Positions 43,833-51,227 of a stretch of 55,115 nt of DNA are shown piece after piece (position 1 is the stretch's first letter; each line of letters begins with the position of its first letter). Made by a program: the position numbers and the translations under genes. A model generated the notes under the pieces. The model saw only the letters and a list, made by a program, of their open reading frames with translations. It did no database searches and was not told where the DNA came from. The stretch is from Edaphobacter aggregans (lineage in GTDB: Bacteria > Acidobacteriota > Terriglobia > Terriglobales > Acidobacteriaceae): positions 44,494-99,608 of the forward strand of contig DZDJ01000003.1 of the NCBI GenBank assembly GCA_022736715.1, in the 5' to 3' direction.

Positions 43833-46800
43833 TTATGGATGGTCCGCAATACAGTTGGCCACGCCAGTGTTCACATCCGCTGCAACATTCACCATCCGCA
43901 ACATGGCTCCGCTGGCCGTTTTGTTATAGAAGGCCAGCGCTGCCATGGCATTACTGCCGCTCCCATCCAGGGTGCAACTCAGCACATAGTTCGCATCGGC
44001 AAAGGGGGTCTGCCAGACCAGCGTCGTATCGCAGTACGCCCCCTGCGCTGCACTGGTCGCACACATGTTCACCATCTGGCATTTATGTCCTCCCGCATTG
44101 CAATCCACTGAGGCGGTTGCACCAACTCGCGGAACCGTCAATTCTGTTGGAGAAAAGTTGTACGTGCCACCCTGCATGCGAATGCTCATCGTGCTCGTCA
44201 AAGGGTTATATCCAACCGTGTCTGCACCAGTGTTACTCTTCATCTGCATCAGGTTGTAATTCGAGTTCCACTTCCCACAACCGTGGGAATTACAACTAAC
44301 GTTCAGCACCGCACCACCCGTGCCATCCACGCCCGACAGAATTAACCCATTCTGCCAGGCCCCATCAATTTTGATCCCTACAGACGGCGGCAGCAAACTC
44401 CCGCCGTTTCCAAAATAAGATCCAGCCGGTGTTTGGTTGGTAATATACATCCCTCCCACAGTCGGCCCGTTACTGCCCTGGATCTGCAGCTCATCCATCC
44501 AGTCATAACCGTAATACTGCCGAGGCATCGTTTGCTGAACCGCCGTTTCACGGTCTGTAATCTTACTCAAGAAGTAATGCGGCTCTTCCACCAGATCATT
44601 TCCTGCCCACGCGACCGTGTTTGGAGAAAGAACGATGTTGCCTCCATCCACAGCATGTGTTGTTGGGTTCAACACACCAAGAACCTCAGCTCCAGGATAC
44701 AGGTTGAATCCCCCAGTCACATATTGCGCGGTTCCACCCGAACTACCGCCATCAGGCCCCGTACTGGCATACGTAAAGCTATTACTTCCTGTCGTCGCAA
44801 TGAGAAAGCTCCCATTAAAACTGCTGTCCGCAACTCCGGAGATAGTTACTGGGAGACCGTTAAGGTCGTCCACCCCGCTATTACCCATGCTGTTTTGTAA
44901 GGTCACAGTTGTCAGATTATTGCTGCGGCTTATCGAAGTAATATTGGACGTGAAATTAACGTAACTGCTTGTCGCTCCAGTTACCCCTAAAGTATTCAAC
45001 ACATGGTTGTCTGCATAATAGATTTGAGTCGGACTTATGCTTCCAACTACTGGTACAGCTTGCCTGATTCCATTTTGCGTATCTACAGTCTGCTCCAGAA
45101 AATACCCGCACAGCCCGCCAATTGCGATTGTAGGGTTGTACGCATGCGGCTTATTGAACGTGATCGAAAGATGCGTTGCATCCACAACCGTGTAATTCAC
45201 CATTTCAAAATTGCTCGGTGCAGCCATCCCGGATGGAAGCGAATCTGCCACACAACCCACGCCGGATGTAGCTGGAGCACTTGCCGTGTTTGTTGCGTAT
45301 CCGCTGGGTGCGCCGCTTGTAGCAATCGGAACGGTCATTGTCCCCGGAGCCATGCTGGTACTGCTGGAGGTGTACCCAATTATCTGCGGTATCAGAAAAA
45401 ACGTGCTGAGTGGAAAGTTGGTTCCTGTAAAACCAACTGATTCGAATGGATAGGGTTCATTAGAGGTCCCACTGGAGATATATCCACCCGTACTACCAGA
45501 ACTAATGACCTTGGCTGGATTGGTGTCAATAAGAAACCGGCCCTCACCCAACTCAGCTATATCATTTGTGCTGCCAATACTAAGTTGTGTTGAACCAGTC
45601 GTACACCCTCCAGTACACATTCCAGTTGGCGCCACTGTACTTTCAGAGAGAATGACATCTTCCGTTTTTGCTCCCTCGTCGGAGGAGTCTCTGTCTCCGC
45701 CAGAACTGGTCAGAAATTCTGAATTCAGCAGGCAGTCCCCAACTCCAGCGCAGACCTGCGTGCTGTTCGCCAGCACATGCTGCCCTTCTGTGTAGTTATT
45801 TCCGACAAGCTTCTGCGCCATATAAGTGGATTTTCCGTATGGAAACACACTCATGGATTGGGGCAGCAAATTGTTGCCGCCTGCCAGTGCATTCACCTGG
45901 ATCAGGTCCCCCTGTGCATACAGATAGTGGTCATTATTTTGAACAACGTTACTGCTCGCACTGCGTGTCTCATTCAATATCAGAGTATGTGCCCGGTCAG
46001 GGTTGTTTCCTCCATACGGATAATGCGGATTTTCAAATGCCTCCACATCCACCCCGCCACGCTCGTCATACAGATGCGTCTGCGACGGCCAGCCAAAATC
46101 GCTCGTACCAAACAGGCTATATGGAGTGGGCGATTCCGTCGTTCCATAACTCGGTTCTGCTACTGCAGTACATCCATTCGTACAGTTGCTGCTCGCCATC
46201 ACATTGGCAATGCCGTTGTTGTTCAGTCCGCTCTGGAACTGCCCCGCATAGAGTGCCCCATTCAGACTGTTCGTTCCCAGTGTGGTCCCGGTTGGCTGGT
46301 CGATCACCTGTCCCGCACCTGGCAGCGTCGACACCTTCTGCGCCAGTCCGCTCGTCAGCCCCGCAACATTCGTGTCCACATAGTTTTTCGTGGCCGCCTG
46401 GTCCGCGCTCGTCGGGTCTCCCGGCAGAACCAGCGGCCCAGTCATCGTGTCGCCGCTCTTTAGCACATACTCACTGCCGCTGCTGCTGATCGCCTGGTCC
46501 ACATACGATTTGCTCACCGTCTGCATCGCAACCGAAACCGGCAGCACCGTGCTGCGAATCGAACTGATCGTCACCGCCGAAGAAGACACAGGCACCACCC
46601 AGTACTCCTGGCTGACCGTCCCATCACTCAGGTGATAAATCGCCGTATAGTACGTGCCAATCGGTGTCGCGCCCGCATTCGGCACCAGCGCAGCAGAAAC
46701 ACTTCCATTGCTGCCAATCTGTACCGTCGTCGTTCCTGCCGGTACAGGCTGCCCATTTGCCGTACTGAATGCCGGCCAGCTGATCAGAATGCTCCCCTGC

Positions 46801-46934
46801 TCCGGGCTTCCGGTGCCCTCATAAAGCGTATCTTGTATCTGCGTCGTGCCCGCCTGTGCCCGTGCATATACCGGCATCAGCGCCAGCCACAAACCTGTCA
46901 GCGCATACAGGAATCCCAGCCATTTCATCCGCAT
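43833..46934 (-). CDS. Secreted tail-fibre-like protein with Sec signal peptide
   Basis: A 1033-residue protein from ATG 46934 (AGGACTAGGACG upstream). It opens with a Sec signal peptide (MRMKWLGFLYALTGLWLALM, then PVYARAQA, cleavage near residue 26-28). Residues 30-116 form a beta-sandwich-like domain (TLYEGTGSPEQGSILISWPAF). Residues 156-190 carry the phage tail fibre/collar motif YVLKSGDTMTGPLVL...SADQAATKNYVD. A long beta-rich middle follows, and a C-terminal knob with WQTPFADANYVLSCTL typical of fibre tips. Phage fibres assemble in the cytosol and have no signal peptide, so export is odd. It lies upstream of the terminase in the same cluster. Confidence 0.8.
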   Translation of the reverse strand: MRMKWLGFLYALTGLWLALMPVYARAQAGTTQIQDTLYEGTGSPEQGSILISWPAFSTANGQPVPAGTTTVQIGSNGSVSAALVPNAGATPIGTYYTAIYHLSDGTVSQEYWVVPVSSSAVTISSIRSTVLPVSVAMQTVSKSYVDQAISSSGSEYVLKSGDTMTGPLVLPGDPTSADQAATKNYVDTNVAGLTSGLAQKVSTLPGAGQVIDQPTGTTLGTNSLNGALYAGQFQSGLNNNGIANVMASSNCTNGCTAVAEPSYGTTESPTPYSLFGTSDFGWPSQTHLYDERGGVDVEAFENPHYPYGGNNPDRAHTLILNETRSASSNVVQNNDHYLYAQGDLIQVNALAGGNNLLPQSMSVFPYGKSTYMAQKLVGNNYTEGQHVLANSTQVCAGVGDCLLNSEFLTSSGGDRDSSDEGAKTEDVILSESTVAPTGMCTGGCTTGSTQLSIGSTNDIAELGEGRFLIDTNPAKVISSGSTGGYISSGTSNEPYPFESVGFTGTNFPLSTFFLIPQIIGYTSSSTSMAPGTMTVPIATSGAPSGYATNTASAPATSGVGCVADSLPSGMAAPSNFEMVNYTVVDATHLSITFNKPHAYNPTIAIGGLCGYFLEQTVDTQNGIRQAVPVVGSISPTQIYYADNHVLNTLGVTGATSSYVNFTSNITSISRSNNLTTVTLQNSMGNSGVDDLNGLPVTISGVADSSFNGSFLIATTGSNSFTYASTGPDGGSSGGTAQYVTGGFNLYPGAEVLGVLNPTTHAVDGGNIVLSPNTVAWAGNDLVEEPHYFLSKITDRETAVQQTMPRQYYGYDWMDELQIQGSNGPTVGGMYITNQTPAGSYFGNGGSLLPPSVGIKIDGAWQNGLILSGVDGTGGAVLNVSCNSHGCGKWNSNYNLMQMKSNTGADTVGYNPLTSTMSIRMQGGTYNFSPTELTVPRVGATASVDCNAGGHKCQMVNMCATSAAQGAYCDTTLVWQTPFADANYVLSCTLDGSGSNAMAALAFYNKTASGAMLRMVNVAADVNTGVANCIADHP

Positions 46935-46977
46935 CGTCCTAGTCCTTTTGCCCTTGCTGTCGTTTTCTGAGTTGAGA

Positions 46978-47409
46978 TCATCGCAGCGCCTGGTCCTGAC
47001 TGGCACAGTCCTTCTGCAATTCAGCAGCGCCTTGCTGATCATTTGCCTTGGCGGTTTGTGTTGACTCCTTACCGCCAGAACCCTTCTTTAGTTCCTTCAT
47101 CAATAACTTCGCCAGACTCGCCCCACTTCCTTTGCGCTTCGACTTCTGTGCCGCTTCCTTCAGTCCACTAAACTCTACGATAAATTTTGTGTGGTTATAG
47201 CTGCCTTGTTTGGCCTGTTTCACAAAGCCCTCCACAATGGCAGGCCACGCCTCTGCCACCTGGTCCTTCGCAAATTCCTGGCAGTCCTCAGGCACAGGAA
47301 CAGGCCCCGTCTGTTTCTTTCTATTTCGTTTGGATCTGGTAGATGCTCTCCTGTTAGACGCATCCTCACCGCTGTCATTACCGCCCTCTTGCAATACTTT
47401 CTTTTTCAT
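46978..47409 (-). CDS. Small basic phage protein, possible terminase small subunit
   Basis: A 143-residue, lysine-rich protein from ATG 47409. After a disordered basic start (KRNRKKQTG) there is a helical segment CQEFAKDQVAEAWPAIVEGFVKQAKQGSYNHTKFIVEFSGL, and the C-terminal third is again disordered. The helical block with AWPAIVEGFVKQA is reminiscent of DNA-binding small terminases and the gene precedes the terminase region, but no motif proves it. A GTG start at 47415 is an alternative. Confidence 0.45.
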   Translation of the reverse strand: MKKKVLQEGGNDSGEDASNRRASTRSKRNRKKQTGPVPVPEDCQEFAKDQVAEAWPAIVEGFVKQAKQGSYNHTKFIVEFSGLKEAAQKSKRKGSGASLAKLLMKELKKGSGGKESTQTAKANDQQGAAELQKDCASQDQALR

Positions 47410-47439
47410 CTCCACGGTCTTATACCCGCAAAAGTTGAA

Positions 47440-47460
47440 GGAGGCGCGTCTCGCGCCTCC
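47440..47460 (-). terminator. Hairpin after the regulator gene
   Basis: A perfect 9-bp stem GGAGGCGCG / CGCGCCTCC around a 3-nt loop, followed on the minus strand by TTCAACTTTTG. It lies about 90 bp after the regulator stop, and argues against the longer 47472 start of the next gene. Confidence 0.65.
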
Positions 47461-47551
47461 TCGTTGGGTCATTCCCTTCAGTGCCTTTTTAGAATAGCAA
47501 TCAGCTATACCTTGCTATGCCAATTCTGCCCCCGTTGTAACATCATAAGTT

Positions 47552-48085
47552 TCAACCATTTCCACTCTTCCGCAATCTTTTCTCCTCTTGACATCTACTT
47601 TCTGCCTGCGGTTCCAGCAGCTTCATCTCCAAAAAAATCACCGTCAGTCTGTCCAATGCCTCCGCATATTTTCGAACCACCGATCGCAGGCCCATCCCCA
47701 GCAGTCCCGCCGCTTCCCCTTGCGTATATTCCTGCAGTGCAATGCGGGAAATCAGGTCCTGCGATGTTTTGTCCAGCCGTAGCAGGCACTTCTCCACGTC
47801 ATGCACCAGAATCACCACGTCTTCAAAGCTCTTCACCTTGTAACTCGTCACTCGTCCGCGAAACAGCTCCTGCCCCAGTAGCGATGGTACCCGTCCTATC
47901 TCCATCGACATCCGCATATATCGCCGCAACAGCCCCACCGTATATTTCCGGTAGAACGCCATTTCCACTGGCGCCAGCCGCATCGTTTCTCTTTCGGTGT
48001 CCCCAACTGCAATCGGCCTTCTGTTTCCTGCGGTCCTGCATTGTTCCGTGGCCCACACCACATCCAGCGTTAGTGCTGTACTCAT
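47552..48085 (-). CDS. Sigma-70 region 4-like phage regulator
   Basis: A 177-residue protein whose C-terminal half (LDKTSQDLISRIALQEYTQGEAAGLLGMGLRSVVRKYAEALDRLTVIFLE) is a helix-turn-helix like sigma region 4 and like ArpU/RinA late-gene activators of phages. It follows the zinc-ribbon gene with an ATGA overlap (48082-48085) and AGGAGGTGCGCG precedes its start. It probably activates the structural genes downstream, but that is an inference from position. Confidence 0.6.
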   Translation of the reverse strand: MSTALTLDVVWATEQCRTAGNRRPIAVGDTERETMRLAPVEMAFYRKYTVGLLRRYMRMSMEIGRVPSLLGQELFRGRVTSYKVKSFEDVVILVHDVEKCLLRLDKTSQDLISRIALQEYTQGEAAGLLGMGLRSVVRKYAEALDRLTVIFLEMKLLEPQAESRCQEEKRLRKSGNG

Positions 48086-48294
48086 CGCGCACCTCCTGCT
48101 GTTCCCGCCGCTACGTGTGCCTTGTCGTGAGTACTTTTTCTCCTCGGTCCCGTCTTTCGCTTCTTACGTGGTTCTGGAAAATCTGCCAGTAGAGTCTTGC
48201 AGTGCCGGCAGTAAACGCCCGCTGTATTTTCTGTGCGGAGCCAAAGTCCTCCGCATCCCTCACATACCTTCAAATCCACGCGCAAGTAATTCAT
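48082..48294 (-). CDS. Small zinc-ribbon protein, first gene of the phage-like cluster
   Basis: A 70-residue protein from ATG 48294 (GGAGAAAGC upstream) with two CxxC pairs (CEGC, CRHC) and a basic tail (EPRKKRKTGPRRKSTHDK) suited to nucleic-acid binding. It overlaps the regulator gene by 4 bp, suggesting a joint role in transcription. No named family is recognised. Confidence 0.65.
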   Translation of the reverse strand: MNYLRVDLKVCEGCGGLWLRTENTAGVYCRHCKTLLADFPEPRKKRKTGPRRKSTHDKAHVAAGTAGGAR

Positions 48295-48605
48295 GCTTTC
48301 TCCAGGCAAAAGTTCTCCTGCGCGGCTTTGTTTCAAAGCTCGAATGGCCGCACAGGTCTTATGAGCTGTTGCATTACGGTGAAGACTCTGTTGGCTTCTT
48401 TCCGCTTCTGCTGCACATCTCTGTTTCTACTTCAATTGTTGGTGTGTTCAGTGCAACTGGGGACGTTCCGCAAGCCTGTCAACTGTTCTGCTGTCGATGG
48501 ATGTCAACACTGCATCTTCGGCCCCGCCTTATCAGCAGGCAGCGCCTTCGGAGGTTTGTCTTGGATCACAACAGCCGCCATAGCTTTTCGCATTGGAGTC
48601 ATAAT

Positions 48606-48634
48606 CCTATAGCTATAGACAAAGTCCATGTCAA
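48606..48634 (-). promoter_or_regulatory. Leftward promoter overlapping a palindrome
   Basis: On the minus strand: -35 TTGACA (48634-48629), 17-bp spacer, -10 TATAGG (48611-48606). The perfect palindrome CTATAGCTATAG (48607-48618) covers the -10 box, so a bound repressor would block it. It would give a leader of about 300 nt before the zinc-ribbon gene. Confidence 0.65.
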
Positions 48635-48805
48635 TAAAAATATGACGAGCATCTCTAAAGCTAATAAAGAATCCCAGCTCCCACCTATAGCCTAAATAGA
48701 TGCATGCATCGAAGAGTCCCCAGTAATTAGTTGAATATAAACAACTTTATTTCACGCAGCGGTGCGGCCCAGGGTGAATGTACTCCTCGTCCCTGGCGTT
48801 CCAAA

Positions 48806-48823
48806 TTGGGCAAAATCGCCCAA
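48806..48823. promoter_or_regulatory. Inverted repeat upstream of the repressor, candidate operator
   Basis: TTGGGC (48806-48811) and GCCCAA (48818-48823) with a 6-bp AT-rich spacer AAAATC, in the right place for autoregulation of the XRE/S24-like gene. Confidence 0.5.
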
Positions 48824-48894
48824 AGTGAATTTCAATTGTCAGGATTTATATTTGCAGAAAGATAATATATTTGGTATCGCTGTAGCGCAATGTT

Positions 48895-49611
48895 ATGTTT
48901 CGGTGCATGAACTTCCAGGATATGCACGAACTCCTGCGGCTGGAAATCGTTCGCCGTATCGAGCATGGCTCCCTCACCGGAACCGAACTGGCTCAACAGA
49001 CCGGCTTTCGTCAGGCGCATATTTCCAACTTTCTCAACCGTCGGCGGGCGCTCAGCCTCGAAGGGCTCGATCGTGTTTTAACCGCGCAAAACCTCACCGT
49101 CGAGCAAATCCTCCCTATTTCCGTCACCGCTACGGCCTCCACCGTCAACGACCTCTGCGAGCCCGTGCCTGTCGTCTCCCACACATCCGTCCTCGACGAG
49201 CCTAAAATTCCCGCCTCGTCCATTCTTGAAACCATCCAGGTCCCCAGCTCCGCTCTGCTCAGCAACCGCGCGCGCCAGTCGCTGCGCCGCGCACCCTGGC
49301 AGCGGTTCGTCGCCATTCGTCTCGACCGTTCCGAGACCGCCCCCATGGAGCCGGTTCTCACCGTTGGCAGCATCGCCATTCTCGATCGCCACTACAACAC
49401 CCTGGCCCCCTACCGCGCCCATCAGTCCACCATCCTGGCCGCACGCTGCGGCAAAGCCATCGTTTTTCGTTACATCGACTGCGACGAGCAGCACCTCATC
49501 CTGCGTCCCCACAACCTCGACTACCCCGTACAGTTGCTGCCTCTCTCTGCCGGTGAATCCCCCTCCGACCGCGTTCTCGGCCGCGTCTGCATGATCTATT
49601 CGGAGCTGTAA
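48895..49611 (+). CDS. XRE-type repressor with S24-like C-terminal domain lacking the catalytic dyad
   Basis: A 238-residue protein with an N-terminal helix-turn-helix (HGSLTGTELAQQTGFRQAHISNFLNRRRALSLEGLDRVL) and a C-terminal peptidase S24/LexA-like fold (VLTVGSIAILDRHYNTL...HLILRPHNLDYPVQLLPL). The usual catalytic Ser-Met-x-Pro motif reads PMEP, with Pro in place of Ser, and the Lys of the following strand appears to be Arg (VFRYID). So it probably does not self-cleave. Start codons at 48895, 48907 or 48922 are all possible. It is divergent from the phage-like cluster across the operator region. Confidence 0.75.
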   Translation: MFRCMNFQDMHELLRLEIVRRIEHGSLTGTELAQQTGFRQAHISNFLNRRRALSLEGLDRVLTAQNLTVEQILPISVTATASTVNDLCEPVPVVSHTSVLDEPKIPASSILETIQVPSSALLSNRARQSLRRAPWQRFVAIRLDRSETAPMEPVLTVGSIAILDRHYNTLAPYRAHQSTILAARCGKAIVFRYIDCDEQHLILRPHNLDYPVQLLPLSAGESPSDRVLGRVCMIYSEL

Positions 49612-49660
49612 TCGCACAGCGCCTCGTTCCGCTCCTGCTTGCTCCTCAAAGCCCCCACCC

Positions 49661-49693
49661 GGTGCCGTATAGGTGCCGTACAGGTGCCGTATA
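49661..49693 (+). repeat. Three tandem 11-bp repeats
   Basis: GGTGCCGTATA, GGTGCCGTACA, GGTGCCGTATA in tandem (49661-49671, 49672-49682, 49683-49693). The 11-bp period is about one helical turn, so it could be a phased protein-binding array upstream of the small gene at 49815. The surrounding stretch to 49814 has no gene. Confidence 0.8.
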
Positions 49694-49814
49694 TCAGGGC
49701 GACATACTCTGTGCCGGTCGTGGCCTGTGCGGCAACACTTTTCCTCGCCATTCCACAAGCCGCGCCACCATCCTGCCTCGTGAAATCTGGTAGCATCGCG
49801 CTGGAGGATGTGTA

Positions 49815-50027
49815 ATGGAACAGGTTTTTCCCACAAGCAATGCTGCACGCCGTAATGAAGACATCGCCCTCGATCTTCTCAAGTTCGTCGCCGCTACTGC
49901 TGGCGTTGGACGCACCGCTGCGCCATCCACCGGCTTTGTCGCTGCCACCGCATCCAGGCCGGAAGACCAGGTTTCCCAACTGCTCGAGCTGTATTCGCGC
50001 TGCCTTAAAGCAGTGGAAGGGAAGTAG
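49815..50027 (+). CDS. Small conserved-looking protein, 70 aa, unknown
   Basis: ATG 49815 follows GGAGG with 7-nt spacing. The 70-residue protein is mostly helical (NEDIALDLLKFVAATAG; PEDQVSQLLELYSRCLKAVEGK) with a Ala/Gly/Thr linker. No family recognised. It is 18 bp upstream of the oxidoreductase gene, suggesting a joint transcript. Confidence 0.65.
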   Translation: MEQVFPTSNAARRNEDIALDLLKFVAATAGVGRTAAPSTGFVAATASRPEDQVSQLLELYSRCLKAVEGK

Positions 50028-50045
50028 CTCCACCCTTTGTCCGAA

Positions 50046-51134
50046 ATGTCACCATTGCGAGTCGCCGTCGTCGGCGCCGGCGCCTTTGGGCGCAATCATC
50101 TGCGCATCTATCGCGAACTGGAGCGCGCATCCGCCTCCGGTTCCGGTTCCGTGCAGTTAGCGGCCATTGTCGAGTCCAACCCGCAAACCGCTGCCGCGCT
50201 CGCCGCAGAAGCGGCAACGCCGGTCTTTTCCTCCGTGGAAGAGTGCGTCCACGCCATCCAGGCCGGCTCGCTGCATCTGGATGCCGCATCCATCTGCGTG
50301 CCCACCATGCACCATGCCGCAGCATCCCAGGCGCTTCTTGCTGCCGGGGTCGATCTGCTCATTGAGAAGCCCTTTGCCGCTTCCCTTGCAGAAGCGGATT
50401 TTCTGGTGGGGCTCGCACACGCGCACGGCCGCATCCTGCAGATCGGTCACCTCGAACGCTTCAACCCGGCCGTTACCGCCATTCAGCCACACCTCAACCA
50501 GCCCATGTTCTTTGAGGCGCACCGGCTCAGCATCTTCACGCCCCGCTCGCTCGATGTCGATGTCGTCCTCGACCTCATGATCCACGACCTCGATGTCGTG
50601 CTCAGCTTCGCACAGTCGCCCATCCGGGAGGTGCGCGCCGTTGGTCTGCCTGTACTCTCGCGCAAGGTCGATATTGCCAACGTCCGCGTCGAGTTCGAAT
50701 CCGGCTGCATCGCCAACTTCACCGCCAGCCGCGTCAGCACAGAGCGCGTCCGCAAGCTCCGCTTCTTCCAGCCGCACCAATATATTTCGCTCGACTACGC
50801 TCGTCAGGATGCGCTTTTCATCGACGTAGCCGCCGCTGCCGGCCCAGCTCAGCTGACCGCCCTCGCTGCTTTACCCACAGATCCACACCCGTCAGAGGGG
50901 TTGGCATTGCGCAAAATCCCCGTCACGCCCGGCGAACCACTGCGTCTGGAAATCGAATCGTTCCTGCAGAGCGTCCGCACCCGCCGCGCTCCCCGCGTCA
51001 CCGCTCAGGCTGGCCGCGCCGCGTTGGCCCTTGCGCTGGAAATCAACCAGGCCATCGCCCGTCACGCCCAGCGAGCAAATCTGGAACGCTTCCTCGGCTA
51101 TAGCGGTTTTCCAGTTGGTATAGAGGGGACGTGA
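50046..51134 (+). CDS. Gfo/Idh/MocA family NAD(P)-dependent oxidoreductase
   Basis: A 362-residue sugar or cyclitol dehydrogenase-like protein. The Rossmann start RVAVVGAGAFGRNHLRIY is followed by ASICVPTMHHAAASQALL, the EKPFAASLAEAD motif with the active-site Lys, GHLERFNPAV and DLMIHDLDVVLSF. The substrate is unknown; in some genomes such genes sit beside lipid A genes, but none is near here. ATG 50046 gives the better family start, though TTG 50037 is possible. Confidence 0.88.
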   Translation: MSPLRVAVVGAGAFGRNHLRIYRELERASASGSGSVQLAAIVESNPQTAAALAAEAATPVFSSVEECVHAIQAGSLHLDAASICVPTMHHAAASQALLAAGVDLLIEKPFAASLAEADFLVGLAHAHGRILQIGHLERFNPAVTAIQPHLNQPMFFEAHRLSIFTPRSLDVDVVLDLMIHDLDVVLSFAQSPIREVRAVGLPVLSRKVDIANVRVEFESGCIANFTASRVSTERVRKLRFFQPHQYISLDYARQDALFIDVAAAAGPAQLTALAALPTDPHPSEGLALRKIPVTPGEPLRLEIESFLQSVRTRRAPRVTAQAGRAALALALEINQAIARHAQRANLERFLGYSGFPVGIEGT

Positions 51135-51143
51135 TGCCCTGAA

Positions 51144-51170
51144 ATGGCTTTTTTCTCAAGAAAAAGCCAT
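51144..51170. terminator. Bidirectional terminator between oxidoreductase and lipoprotein genes
   Basis: ATGGCTTTTT (51144-51153) pairs with AAAAAGCCAT (51161-51170), and the loop-proximal TTCT/AGAA can extend it with a one-base bulge. Core sequence matches the hairpin at 5001-5029. Confidence 0.7.
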
Positions 51171-51227
51171 CCTGCATATTCTTTGAAACTCCACGAAAAC
51201 TGGAGAACCGCTCTAAAATCTCTACGC

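Larger units (their letters stand above)
48295..48894. promoter_or_regulatory. Divergent control region between phage-like cluster and repressor
   Basis: 600 bp without a supported gene. It contains a leftward promoter (48606-48634), two perfect 12-bp palindromes (48607-48618 CTATAGCTATAG; 48699-48710 GATGCATGCATC) and an inverted repeat TTGGGC-6-GCCCAA (48806-48823) about 80 bp before the repressor gene. A weak rightward promoter (TTGTCA 48836-48841, GATAAT 48861-48866, 19-bp spacer) could drive the repressor. A 29-codon leftward reading frame (MRKAMAAVVIQDKPPK...) near 48590 is too weak to call. Confidence 0.6.

Noticed and set aside
48502-48592. 29-codon leftward reading frame in the switch leader
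   Set aside because: AGGA lies before it, but it is very short, lacks a recognisable fold and overlaps the predicted start of transcription.
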